Assembly (NCBI GenBank): GCA_903772945.1
Contig: CAICTM010000023.1
Location: 117,355 to 181,354, forward strand
DNA length: 64,000 nt
Source: Seminavis robusta
Lineage: Eukaryota > Bacillariophyta > Bacillariophyceae > Naviculales > Naviculaceae
Reading direction: 5' to 3'
Shown here: positions 32,050 to 43,531 of the stretch, piece by piece
Layout: each line of letters opens with the position of its first letter
Position numbering within the stretch: position 1 is the stretch's first letter
The notes under the pieces: generated by a model
The model's input: only the letters and a program-made list of their open reading frames with translations
What the model was told of the DNA's origin: nothing
Databases searched by the model: none
Translations under genes and position numbers: made by a program

Positions 32050-35000
32050 TCAAAAGATTGGAGTTTCAAGCTCCAACCCCTGGCTCCCAGAAGAAGAGCT
32101 CGCCTGAGACTCTTCTTCACCCCAATTCCCACTGACACAAAACTGTTCGCTCGAAGTCGATTGATCGTCCTCCTCTCCTACTTGAAAGCAATCATCTGTG
32201 TCACTTGCACCCCCTTCGCCCAAAGAATCGTCGTCGTTGGTGATCGCCATTCCTTGGTTTCTGGAAACTACAGTTGATTTCTTGAGCGATTTCCCCCTGT
32301 CGCTACTGTCAGAATCTTCTTCATTTGAACGTCGACGAAGCTTAGTGCCTTTGTCGGGTCTACCACCCAAAACATGAGAGACTTCCCCGCCCTTTGCCGT
32401 GCCGTCCAGTCGATGGAAACCATCATCCTCCCGAGTCTTCCGCTTCCGAGGCGAATCAACCACACTCTCAGGACTTTCGTTGACGAAGTTAGACGTCGAG
32501 AAATTGTGCGAGGAAGCAATGCTAACTAAGACTTGAGAGACCTTTTCGATAGCATATCGCAGCGCGTTGACTTTTCGGTGGACCCTGCTTCTGGACCCAT
32601 CTTTGGATACCGTCCGCCCTTTCGTATAGGCGCCCTCGCTGTTGTCGTCTTCGTCCTCGCTCTGCCTGTAGTCTGAATCATCGTCTGTTTGCTTGCTGCT
32701 CCTGCTTTGAGAACGTTGCTTGGCCACGGATTCCAGCTTTCGTTGTTGTTGATCACGCGCCTTGGTTGCCGTCTCCAGATCTCTGAGCTTCACATGCTCG
32801 CAAAATGCAAGGGGCCGCACAATCGTGTGAGTCCAGCATGCCCTGATAAAGTGTTCCAAGTATCTTGTGTCTCCCTGATCGTAACTCCCCCGAGCCCTCT
32901 CGGCGGGCGTCAACAATGGCTGGGAATTTCGCCATTCAACAAGATTGTGTAGCTGCCAGACAGTCATAGCGAGCATATGCTTGATTGCCGCGAACAAAGT
33001 TGGCAGAATTCTCCGCGGCAGCAGGTGGGCTCTTTTCTCGTACAGCTCCAGAAGACCACCAAACAACACCATAAGGTTCTTGTAGCGAATGTAGGGGCCC
33101 GACTCCTTGGTGCCAAGGACATCGCTACCAATTGGGCGAGAAAGCGATAGGACAGCCATTCCACCAACTGAAACGTGAAGAAGCGCCTCAAAGGCAGACG
33201 GACACGAGCCTGCATGCAGATCAGGAATGCCGCTTACAAAGGAATCCGTCTGACGAACATTGCCCTTGATTTTCTTGGCCTTTCTTTCACCCCAGTCTTT
33301 GCTACCATCTTCTTTCTTTTCTTCGTCGCTTTCACTGAATTCAAGTGGACGATCCAGCGAATCTAGCAAATCGGACAGTTCTTTGAACACTCTCAAGAAA
33401 TGGCCTGTCCCCGACTCGGCATTCTGGGATACGAGAGACAGCAGTCCCAAGTGTCTTAGCAGCCATTGACGAACTGCACTATCCATGACATTGCCTGGGC
33501 GCTTCAACACAGTGTCATGAAGGCAGCTGCTAACGGTCTTTGGCAATGTGCCCGCTTCAGTCCTTCTCAGGCACGCCATGAGCGAGTATGGGAGTGTCTC
33601 TCGCTGCGTGTTACTTCGTTCTGACCAGGAATACACCGTATGCAAAGCCTTCCAGTTGGCATTGAGAGTTTCCTGTGCAGCAGTTTCTTTGGACGACAAA
33701 CCTGACAAAATCTCCAGTAGTTCAAGTAGTTGGCAGGCAAGTGCCGCATCGTTGCAACTCTGAAGCTGCAGAAAGAAGCCAACCCAAAGACCTTCAAACG
33801 TTTTTGGGTTGGTATCATTCCTATCCTTCTCGCTCAATACACCCTTTGAAACAAGGATTCCAGAGCAAGCATCAATTAGTGCCGACGGAGACACCACCGA
33901 TTCCGAGGTCTCCAGACCAGCAAACATCACACAGATGTACTGAAAGTAAGTCCTCGTCAGCGAGGAGAGCGTTTCGATTGCGTCGGAACCGGCATGGAGA
34001 GGATCGATCTAAAAGAGTGTGAGCGAAATATGTCGGACGGTGGCGAAATGTCCGACTGGCACGCATCCTACTCACCATGGCAATGCTACGGGGTGTGTGG
34101 CTCGCCTTTCGGAGTTTGGGCAAAGCCGTGAACAGGTGAAAGGCAATGTCGACGCAATGCGAAAAGCAAGCCACCCCTGATGAAGTCCTGAAGGCCTCCA
34201 AGTCCTTGCTCGATTTGCACGATATCAGAGAAACCAAGTGCTCAAGGAGACATCGCCTCATGTGGGCCAAATGCAGCAATTTTGTTGCAACCGAATTCCA
34301 ACAAGAGGATTGAGGCGCCAATAAAGCCTCGATGTACTCCTTCATCAAGTTGCTCTGCTCGGCATCGGCTAGACAGACAAACAAGACATCCGGAGACAGG
34401 AACGCTTCGGAAACAAAGAGCTTCTGTCGTAACCGCTTAAACACTTGATGTGACGAAGTGAGTTGCTTCATGAGCCTGTTCACCTGCTGGTTGAGAGAAA
34501 GTTGATGAGAGAGGGCCGTGCCACATGTCAATCACCAGCGCTGGATACTAACCATATCAGACTCTTGGTCGCCATCTGTCTGGCCACCGCTACTCGATCT
34601 TCTTGCCGAAGTTAAAGGCCACGTCTCTCCTCGCCCACGAGACCGACGCCCGCCACTGGATTCGCCACTGGGCAGACTCTTCTCGGAGGACACCTTCCCG
34701 AATCGACGAGCAAGCTTCTGGACGACCAGCAACACAGACCTCAAAAGACACTCGACAGAATCACTCTTTCTGCGAATGTCGTAAATCTTCATCATTTGAA
34801 ATTGAATCAACCGAAGAGTTTCCAATCTCTCATCGTACCCACATTCGTCCACAGGAAGATTCTGGAGGTGTCCGTAAGCATTCGCCACCACTGCAAATGA
34901 CAGGGACACTGCCAAAAGCGATGACAAACCCAAGAGCATGGCTCTCTTGACAACTGGTTTCAACTGGCTCGAGGTCTCTGCTTGAAGCAGCAAGTCAGCC

Positions 35001-37468
35001 AGGCCTGCAGCAGCAGAGTCATCGTTTGCAAGACACGGGCTGTATTCATCACATGAGAAGATGGTTTTGGCCCATTCCAAGGCGTCTTGTTGCTTCGCAT
35101 TCTCAGGGTCGAAGTCACGGTGATTCAAGACGAACGCTGGAAACTCAATCGCCGCCTGGAGCCATCCATGAGGAACCCATTTCTGGGATGATTTCTTTCT
35201 TTTCTCTTTTGTAGCACCGTTCGAGGTCGAGATTGACACCGTTCGACCCACCCTCAGATAAGTTTCTACCAAATGGAAAACCCAGTGTACTGTGTGGTAC
35301 CAACGGGAAGACAAATAGACATCCGTGTTCCGAAGAAAGAACGCCAAGCAGAACGCCATTTTCCGGTTCTTCCTTTTCTTGCCAGCTGGGGTCAAGAATT
35401 CGTCGGGTGGTGGTGTCGTGTAGGCTAGCATTGCTGGGTCCCTTTGTCGTGCATTCGCTCGAGGTGCTTGTTGCTGCTGTTGCTGATAGTATGCAAGGAT
35501 TTGGATTAGCCCTGTGTTGGCAAGCACCATTTTCATGTGTTCAAAGGTTTCCTTGATTGCCTCCATGTTCCGCGTCGTTGTTGTGTGATCGTCTTGTTCG
35601 TGCAGTCCTTCTTCGCCACCGCTGTCCATGGTCATGAGCGTTTCCAAAAAGGCCAAACCGGGAATCCCAATCTCCGGCTCTACCATCCGCCTCGTGGTTG
35701 GCAGGAGAATCTTCAAAACCCATTGTTTGATGCAATCCCAATCCCCTTGGGCAAGACTTGCCGTCTTGACCAATTCCCTAGCTAGCAGTAAACCCTTGAC
35801 CACTCGCCTGCTATCGACGACGAACGCATTCTTGGCAGAGTAAAAGGAAGAAGACGTAAACAGCAGCTTTTGCAACAGAATCATAATCTCCGATGCTTGA
35901 ATCCCCCCGGACGAACCACCAGCAGGCTCACAAAGAACGGAGAGTATGGAACAGGAGCGTCGCATACAGTATTGCTCCCACTGTGGCGTGGCTGTGCATG
36001 TGGTAGTACTTGTGAGCCATCCAATGAGTACATGCTTCAAGCTGGCAAAGCTTTGTTTGGAGCTCCGTGCCAACTCGTGCAGTATCGCGTTGACTTTATC
36101 CGCAATGATGATCTGAAACCATTCGTAGCTGTCTTTGTCATTTTCCGGGATGGCTGAAGGATGATGGAATTGTAGCCGCTGTCTGGCTTGTTGTTGTTTT
36201 GAAGCATCAGCCCAATTGGAACTGGCCACCTTGTCACTGAGCTGCAAGAGCAAATGGACCAGTTCTGTCTGGACGTCTCGGTCTACCACGCGATGCAGCT
36301 TCAGGATCCAATCCTGTGTCTGTTTCATCATTTGTTCTGCCACCGCTTGACGATTATTGTCATTCTTGTGTTTATTGTTGGAAGAAGTTCGAGCCGGCGT
36401 CAGTAGCAAAAAGACGGCAAACGAGACGAGTGATGGAATCATCCTGGGATATAGGATGGACGTGGGTCTCCCGTTTTTCCTCTTGTCACATAAGAGTAGT
36501 GTGAGTTTGGATAATAGCGCAAAGGGAAAAGTAGCATCCACGAGCAATTGATCCAGGAGCTGCTCCACGTCGTTGACAAAGTCCTGATGTTGAAAGATGG
36601 TGACTAGTACCATCAAGTCTAATGTCACAAATTCTGGTTGGTCGTCATGTTCTTGGTTGTCTTTGGTAGTGGATGATGTTTCGTCTTCTTCTTTCAAGGT
36701 GATATCTTTCAGGACTGTGACATATGCCTTGGCAATTTGATGGTTGTTGGCGTCATCCAGGAGAGCATTGATGACAACATGAGCCACCACGGTGATGGCA
36801 TCTTCATTTTCAGATTCTGATTCTGTAGTTGTAGAAGTTTCCATGTACATGAGCTCTGTGCGCAATGCTTCCAATGCCCTGACAGCATCTTGTTCGCTAT
36901 TGGAAGAAATGCGGAGCAATGCCCGTACCAAAACTGGCAAGTCTGTTTCCGATGCAAACTCCAATGCTTGGAGTGACAGAGAAAAGGCTTTTTGGCGTCC
37001 TGCACTTGTCATTGTCTCCGCCATGGAAGACAGACAGCCAAAAATGGGGATCAAGGCAGAGGGATCTCGTGTCAGTACAGTCCGCAGATATTCCATGACT
37101 TGAAAGGTTGTTCGTTCCACAGTATTGTCATCCTTGGTGGTTATGATGGGCATGCAAGATGGCAGAAAATCCAAAAACAATTGCCGCAAAGGACACGGGT
37201 CGGAACTGATTTGTTCTAATAGAAACTCACGCAATTGGCCGTCGCCTTGTCCAATATGAAAGATCAACGACGACAACGTTTCTCGTATAGCACCGGTTGG
37301 GAACTCTTCTCTACCCGCCAATTCTGTATCATCATCTGGAGACACAGCGATCATCTCCAGCAGATGCGTGACCGCCTGACGACGGACCAATGGTGGATTC
37401 TCATGGCAGCCAATAATCGATATTTGATGGTTCAGTTTCTGACGTAGATCTATGGAGGCACTCGACAT
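32050..37468 (-). CDS. FANCD2: FANCD2-like Fanconi anemia pathway protein (large helical-repeat protein)
   Basis: Three exons (37468-34553, 34486-34076, 34008-32050; introns 66 and 67 nt) give about 1761 residues. The fold is all-helical solenoid. Resemblance to FANCD2 is by order of segments, not by a single motif: LFLDFLPSCMPII, ALIPIFGCLSSM, TDLPVLVRALLRIS and ALEALRTEL in the first 220 residues, LDLMVLVTIF, and near the end FCEHVKLRDLETA, comparable to the human NLKNRDL region. The tail is acidic and Ser-rich (SDSSD, DDDS), as in FANCD2. That protein is monoubiquitinated with FANCI at stalled forks and cross-links. It is longer than the animal protein (about 1450). FANCI is the main alternative. 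Exon 2 begins at a CAGCAG tandem acceptor. Confidence 0.55.
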
Positions 37469-37830
37469 CGTTACCTGATAAATCGTTAGACTAGGTGAGG
37501 AAAAGTCAAGAGGAAGAAGATGAACGGCTGATGATCAGGGACGACATCATGGTCGGTTCCAGAAAAGATGGAGGGAAAACTTGGCGCTTCGGTTGGGGCA
37601 AATTCCTGTCATAAATCTATTTTTCAAACCCGGTAATCAAAGAGAAACAGATTGTTTTTGGGCTTCAATCTATTTATTAGTTTTGATACTTAATTTTAAA
37701 AAGCGATACATGTACTAGTTGTCTGCCACTCGGCTCAGCAGTCAAAGAAAAGATACTGCTCTTGCAGCAGCTCCAGTCCAACCGCGGCAACATCAGCGAA
37801 GCAGAAGCATCACAGCAGCTCAGAGCTGTC

Positions 37831-39010
37831 ATGGCTATGCAGGAGCAAGTGAAGGCAGTTGTCCAGCAGGCATTCACCAACCTAAAGCTTGCCCCTGAGG
37901 AATCCTGTTTGAAGCATGAAGATATTTGGAAAAACAATATTTTCCCTTTTGTTGGCATGGGACAAGTTGCCTTTGTGGCCCCAGTTAGCCACAAAATGAA
38001 GAGCCTCTACAAATCATACTGTGAAACTGTAGAGAATCCTCCAGAAGTGGGAACTTATGAAGAGTATGATGAGGATGACGAAGAAGACAGTCGCCCAGCA
38101 ACCTATGCTGACACTTTCACGAGAGCAGTTTTCGCCAGTGTGCCTAGGGCAGAGTATTGGTACATCCACTGGCATACACACATAGATGGAGAGGGCAGTA
38201 ACACTTCTGTTTGTGCTAGGGCTGCCAGAGAAAGTTGTCTTCCATTTATTCAATGGGCCCATAACAAGGGATTCTATTGGGATGAAGACACTTGCTGGAA
38301 TGCAGCGTCGAATGGCCATTTGGAAGTATTTGAAATATGCACATAAAAATGGCTGTCCATGGGATGAACGCACATGCCACCGCGCTGCTGAAAATGGCCA
38401 CTTGGAAATCTTTAAGTACACCCATGAGAATGGCCGCCCATGGCATGCAGACACATGCAGCATTGCTGCTGAAAATGGACACTTGGAATGCCTCAAATAT
38501 GCTCGCGAAAATGGCTGTCCATGGGATGAAACATGCGAACTTGCTGCCACAAATGGTCATTTGGATGTCCTCAAATATGCACATGAAAATGGCAGCCCAT
38601 GGGACGAACGGATATGCAACTTAGCTGCAAAAAATGGCCACCTTGAATGCTTCAAATATGCCCACGAGAACGGCTGCCCACGGTGGGATAAAAGTTTATG
38701 CGGCATGGCTGCTCAGGGTGGTCATACCCAGATCCTGAGGTATGCCCATGAAAATGGTGTCCCATGGCACAAGTACATATGTTTTGCTGCTGCTCTGAAT
38801 GGCCAGTTGGAAACCCTCAAATATGCCCATGAAAGTGGGTGTCCCTGGCATGAAGATACGTGCACCGTTGCTGCTCAAAACGATCACTTGGAAGTGCTAA
38901 AATATGCAGTTGAAAATGGCTGCCCCTTTGATGAATCTGAAGTTCTGAGTAGCTGTGATGAGAAGGCTAAGGCGTGGTTTCAGGATTTCATCAGAGAGAG
39001 GAATGCATAA
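37831..39010 (+). pseudogene. GCPWD-type ankyrin-like repeat copy C, frameshifted
   Basis: The head domain (NIFPFVGMGQVAFVAPVSHKM, then TVENPP) and the first repeat units are in one frame, ending in a stop at 38344-38346. The remaining units continue in another frame to 39010. The break is at TATTTGAAATATGC: one extra T in the run at 38329-38331 turns the expected repeat consensus (LEVLKYAHKNGCPW) into a stop. The frame is open upstream of 37831 back to 37687 without an ATG, and reads as a coiled coil, so an upstream exon may be missing. It is either a recent pseudogene or a sequencing error; after the break the repeats remain intact to a normal end. Confidence 0.75.
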
Positions 39011-39515
39011 GTTTCCTTTAGTGTGGTTGGGTTGCCTTTTTTGTTTGTGAGGTGCTAGTTCGGATGTCATCAATTGTTAAAAAGTGTAAGGTTGGGGGCC
39101 CTGGCTAGTCAAGCTAGCTCCCAAGAGACCCAGCTATGGTAGAACTCCAGGTCCCCGTGAAGTGTCTACATATCTCAGCATTGGAGTACACCAGCATGCT
39201 ATCATATTAAACAGATGATTCTCACATGGCATCTCTCCATCTTAAGGTTTCTGGTCTTCGAAGTCTCTGTCAAGAGAGTTATCTCAGTTGACTACTCTAG
39301 CTAGTGGCCAAAAATACTGGTACTACCCAAGGCTTTTGCTGGTACCGGTAGTCGCATCCTGCGGGTACAGTTCGAGGGCATCAAAACATGCCACCTTTAG
39401 TCTGGCTGCAAAGATCTGCTGGGTGATCCGTGCGCCTTGGCATACCCGGAGAACTACGAGTACGGGTGTCCAAGAGCACTAGCAATCCATTGCTTTCTAT
39501 ATGTATTACTGTCTC
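39011..39515. other. Convergent intergenic region
   Basis: About 500 bases, containing TACCGGTAGTC and CTAGCTAG motifs. No gene seen. Confidence 0.5.
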
Positions 39516-40421
39516 TCAGCTTAGCTTTTTCAGTACTTCTTCAAAGTTTGTGACTGCACAAATTCCAGGATCCTTCCATTCATAGAGTGTTTCTCCTGTT
39601 TTCGAATCTACGACCAAGCATCCTCCCAACTGTGTCAACACACCGGCGTCTAATGCTTCTTCATCAGGTGCTAATTCCTTCCATTTGGATATGGAAATTC
39701 CCATCATACTCTGCAATCGCAAGGTTGCCAATTCGAGGGGCCGTCGTGGCCATTCTCCCACCAAAGGCAACTCGCTGAATTTGTTGACAACGGTGCCTCC
39801 ACTACTAATCTCGAGCGCATTGTCGGGCCATCGTCCCTTTTTCTGTCCCACGGCCAATGCATCTTCAATCCAGGGTTGTCCCTCAAAGGGATTGCCAATG
39901 TATCCTCCAATGACCGCGGGCAACGTGGCCCAGGCACCGAGCCCCCACAACATGCCAAACAATTTGAGATAGGGATTGACATCTTCATTATCGGGCAACC
40001 ATCCTTGGCCGACTCCAAATTTTCGACCGGCGTTGCCCAGTTTATCCACCAGCAGAGTGACGGATACGTCATCTCCAGATGCTGATGAAGCATCGGTGGG
40101 CAAATCCACTTGTTCCGTCATGGCCTTGGCAGCATCGGCATTGGCGTTGAGAATGAGGGCAAAGTTGGAAATGCCGCATTTTTCGTTCAGTTTGGGGAGA
40201 TAATAGCGCAATCGTTGCGCATATTCAATGGCATTAAAATCGGCAGCGTAGGTCCCAAAAACCACCATGGTTCGAGCATCTCCTTGTCCCATGTATTCGC
40301 CCAAATCGATTGCTTCGCCGGTCGCCACCGACGTAACCGAGACGCCCTTCATGGGAGCAAAGGCTTGCGTCGTCCATGGTAAGGAGATGGTTAGCAGTAG
40401 TAGTGGTAGTAGTTTCATCAT
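39516..40421 (-). CDS. Plastid-targeted peroxiredoxin-like (thioredoxin-fold) protein lacking the redox Cys
   Basis: Intronless frame of 301 residues. The N-terminus is a signal peptide followed by TQAFAPMKG, a good match to the diatom AFAP-type plastid motif. The body resembles the AhpC/TSA-2 (PRXL2) type: [38 protein letters not shown], then [17 protein letters not shown] and a C-terminal [17 protein letters not shown]. At the usual CxxC/Cys position the sequence is GTYAADFN with no Cys, so thiol peroxidase activity is doubtful. A likely role is a plastid scaffold or redox-fold protein; only the fold and targeting are supported. Confidence 0.75.
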   Translation of the reverse strand: MMKLLPLLLLTISLPWTTQAFAPMKGVSVTSVATGEAIDLGEYMGQGDARTMVVFGTYAADFNAIEYAQRLRYYLPKLNEKCGISNFALILNANADAAKAMTEQVDLPTDASSASGDDVSVTLLVDKLGNAGRKFGVGQGWLPDNEDVNPYLKLFGMLWGLGAWATLPAVIGGYIGNPFEGQPWIEDALAVGQKKGRWPDNALEISSGGTVVNKFSELPLVGEWPRRPLELATLRLQSMMGISISKWKELAPDEEALDAGVLTQLGGCLVVDSKTGETLYEWKDPGICAVTNFEEVLKKLS

Positions 40422-40658
40422 GCTTACTGTTGTTGTTAGTAATCCATTATGATCGTGACGGTCAGATTCGGAGATGCGACCATGCCATTGCCAAAAAGAT
40501 TGTGGCCTTCGCGATGACGTGTTGAGCGCATCTTTGGTAAAGCAGCAAAGCTGGGATTCAAAAATTCAAATTCGGTCTTCTGTTTTCTCCCTCCTCCAAA
40601 CCTCTTCTCCTTCCTTGCCCTGAATCATCATCACTCCAAGAACCAAGAAGCAACCACA

Positions 40659-41431
40659 ATGACAGACACAACAACGGCACCAGTAACCACTTCGGAACAA
40701 GAGTATGTACTCGCTGGAGGAAAGGATGGCGCCACAGATAGTCCCAATGATCCCGTGGTAGTACCAGCAAAGAAGCAAGGGCACAAGTGTAAGCTTGGCG
40801 AATTTCGGAACACACCCTACATCCCGTCAACAAAACTAAATCTAATGCTCTTCTCTTTTGGTGTGTAGGTTGTGGTGGATGCTGTGATATGCGACGTGCC
40901 ACGATGATTGTGAACTTTGTCAACATGGGTGAGACTTGTGTTTTGTTTCTTCTACTTCTGGGTAGCCTACATTCATACACCGTCCGTCTAATTTCGTCGC
41001 ACCGATACCCACAACACACTCCCATTATAGGACTCATTCTTCTGGGATTGTGGTACATTGTTGCCTACATTTCCACTTCGAGTCGAGGCGGTCAACCCTA
41101 CCAAGTCGATGACGACGAAGTCCAAGAAGTCTACGCCGAAGCCGACACATTTCAAGGATTGGGATTTGTTGTTGCCATTATGGTCATTCGATTCCTTTGC
41201 AACGGTTGTGGTGTCTACGGGGCCTATATTTTCCATCAGCACTTTGTTGCCGTCAGTCTGGCGGGATACATTCTCGAAATTCTATTTGCTCTCATTAGCT
41301 TCAATGTGGCAGGACTGTTGGTGGGCGTCTTCTTTGCCTATCCACACGTCTTTCTCATTCAAGAAATTCGGGCTGGAATCATGACACCCGAGAATTATCC
41401 GAATGAAGAACAATCCTGTTGTTGTGTATAA
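40659..41431 (+). CDS. Small multi-pass membrane protein with cysteine clusters at both ends
   Basis: Exons 40659-40788, 40869-40928 and 41031-41431 give 196 residues. The N-terminal 45 residues are polar; the second exon brings CCGGCCDMRRATM, a cluster of Cys next to basic residues. Three or four hydrophobic helices follow (LILLGLWYIVAYI, GFVVAIMVIRFLC, VAVSLAGYILEILFALISF, VAGLLVGVFFAYPHVF). The C-terminus ends SCCCV. Clusters of Cys beside membrane segments are typical palmitoylation sites. The family is not recognised; topology resembles small tetraspan or PLAC8-like proteins only in outline. Confidence 0.75.
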
Positions 41432-42093
41432 CTGAGTCCGGCAGGTTGCACACACAAAAACAAAACACACACCACAATCCACACAAACAAGTGACAAGCT
41501 GTTGGTGTAGGATTATACGTCGGTTGAAAAGAAACACCAAACTGGTTGGAAAGGAAACCATCTAGGAGGAGGAGCTTTCTTGTCCGGACTGATAGCTGAC
41601 GAGATTCTTGTAAAGTCCGACAAGTGTCGTTTTATATCGCTTGATCATGTCTGGAATTCTTGTGATTAGACTACAATGGTTTAAGAGTTGTTTAGTGGGT
41701 CTACATACTATCATATGTTTACTTTCTAGGTCTATCTAGTTGCACAGGAGAAGAAAGATCACCAGCTTCTAGGGGCTTGGCATACAGCACGGGGGGTAGC
41801 AACGTTGGTACATGTACAGCGTCGTTATGGTGACTGGAAGGACCAAATGCTACATCGCCGCGGGAAACGGTGCTAGCTACAGCGTAGCTACGGCATCACT
41901 GGAAGTGTCATTTTTTAAAATAGCTTATGATACTACATGGTCGTAGGCGGTGGTCACATTGGAGAAGCAAATATTAGTGCCATTTGTTCGAATGGGCCAA
42001 GGATAGTTGTGTTTACAGCCCGCTTGTACAAATATTAGGGAAAGCCGCACGGCATTCCTTCATTGTCTTCAAGCATCATTTTTTGGCTTTGAG
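41432..42093. other. Convergent intergenic region
   Basis: About 660 bases with no supported gene. It includes TAGCTACAGCGTAGCTACGG and CTAGCTAC motifs near 41875. Confidence 0.5.
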
Positions 42094-43076
42094 TCAGTCC
42101 ACATCTTGGTTACCAGAAGGAAACTCGATCAAACTTTGAGGCAAGAGCTCAACCAGTTTGCGATGATTCTCCATCTCTTTGGCACTATAAACACCAACAC
42201 CTCCCACAAATTCTGCAATGGATTTCAGCACGCCACTATTGCCTCTGAGCTGCTGAGCAGGGGATTCTGTCAGAAGCTTTGTCCACAGAATGTTCCCTTT
42301 GTCAGTGCCAATGCTCTCCATGAGAACATCTGCAGCCTTCTTGGAACCAAGCTTTGCCACCAGGTTCGCATGCAGGGCCTTCATGGAGAATTCTGGGTGC
42401 AAAGTTCCCTTGAGGAACATTTGAAAACTGTTGTGAGTTCGTAGCACGTCCTGTGACCACGACAATATCTCAGGTCGGTAATCTTTCCATTCTCCATCTC
42501 TAGCTTTTCTCTCTACGTTTAAGTTGCTTGCCAATGTGTTTGCATCCAACTCAAATGCTCCATTCACCAAGAACCATTTGCCAATTCAAACGCGCTAACG
42601 CGCTCGTTCTCCCTAGAAAAATGAGCAAAATTACCGTTCCAACAAAAATTCCAGGCGCTGATGAATGGGGAATTCTTTTCTTCAAAAATATCTTCCTTGG
42701 CTCCATTTTTGTACAACCACTGTGCAACTGCCAGATTACCGTTTACAACTGCTGCTTTCATTGGAAACCACAATTCTGGGCCTGCTCTTGTGGCACCGGT
42801 AATTCCTCCTTGCTTGAGAATGTACCGGCACATGGCAAGGTCTCCATGGTGGCTGAAGTAAATCATTGGGGTAATGGAATCGAGCCAGTAGGTAGTTTCA
42901 GATGGCCCCCTGGAACTTGGTAGATCAATGGCCGTGATGCAATCATTTGGGTCAAATCCCGCCTCGGCTAACTTGCGCTTGGCTGTGGCATCATCTTCCA
43001 TACCTCCATTACTTCCATCGGCAACATCGTCAACGCGCTTTCGTTTGGCTGATGGTTCTCCCGCAACAGACGCCAT
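42094..43076 (-). CDS. Ankyrin-like family-2 protein, most complete copy, in two frames
   Basis: Two minus-strand frames make up one family member. The first (ATG at 43076 to a stop at 42564) has a bipartite basic N-terminus (SAKRKRVDD), the family signature RKLAEAGFDPNDCITAIDLP, then SITPMIYFSHHGDLAMCRYI and GNLAVAQWLYKNGAK, two ankyrin-like units. The second (up to 42570, ending 42094) contains AFELDANTLASNL, SQDVLRTHNSFQMFLKGTL and the signature MESIG-x5-ILW-x6-SPAQQLRGNSG. Joining needs either a short intron (for example a GTAATT donor near 42640 and an acceptor just before GCATTTGAG) or a one-base frameshift. Three related partial copies lie within 10 kb. The frame is open upstream to 43322 with another ATG, but homology starts at 43076. 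Confidence 0.55.
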
Positions 43077-43531
43077 GGTCACCTCTGTTTTGTGTTGTTC
43101 GCTTACTGGGAATGACGGGTAAGACTGTACAGTCGAAGTGGCAAAGCACTCGGCTCTTCGTTGTGAGTTTGAGCGTTGCGGCGAAGTGAGCGTGGATCCG
43201 ATTTTGACCACGGTGCGTGGAAGAGATCGTCCTTCCGGCGCCTCCGACTCGACTCCCGCATGACTCAATCCTGATAGCATTCCTCTCCATCCAAAATCTC
43301 CCCAACTGGATCGGTCTCTCATTATTCTTGGACACGTTTAGCGCGTTGTTGTCAAGTCTCGCACAGTTCAGTTGTGGCTTGTCTCGTCTCCTTGAAACCA
43401 ATCAATCGGTCTCCTCCAAAGTTTCCAAGGACGAGAAAGTGGCAAAGCAAACTGGCTAGCTAGCAGGAACAAAGTGAGAGTCTGAAGCTTGTTCCGAAGA
43501 TTCGATTGGATAACCACACCAAAAATCCACC
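43077..43531. other. Divergent promoter region
   Basis: Lies between the family-2 gene and the La gene. An in-frame N-terminal extension of the family-2 ORF reaches 43322 but looks like 5' UTR. No other feature. Confidence 0.4.

Noticed and set aside
37687-37830. Coding continuation upstream of repeat copy C
   Set aside because: The frame is open and coiled-coil-like, but without an ATG or a convincing upstream exon, so it was not added to the gene.
43077-43322. N-terminal extension of the family-2 gene to an ATG at 43322
   Set aside because: Similarity to the other copies starts at the second ATG; the extension is Ser/Arg-rich and looks like 5' UTR.
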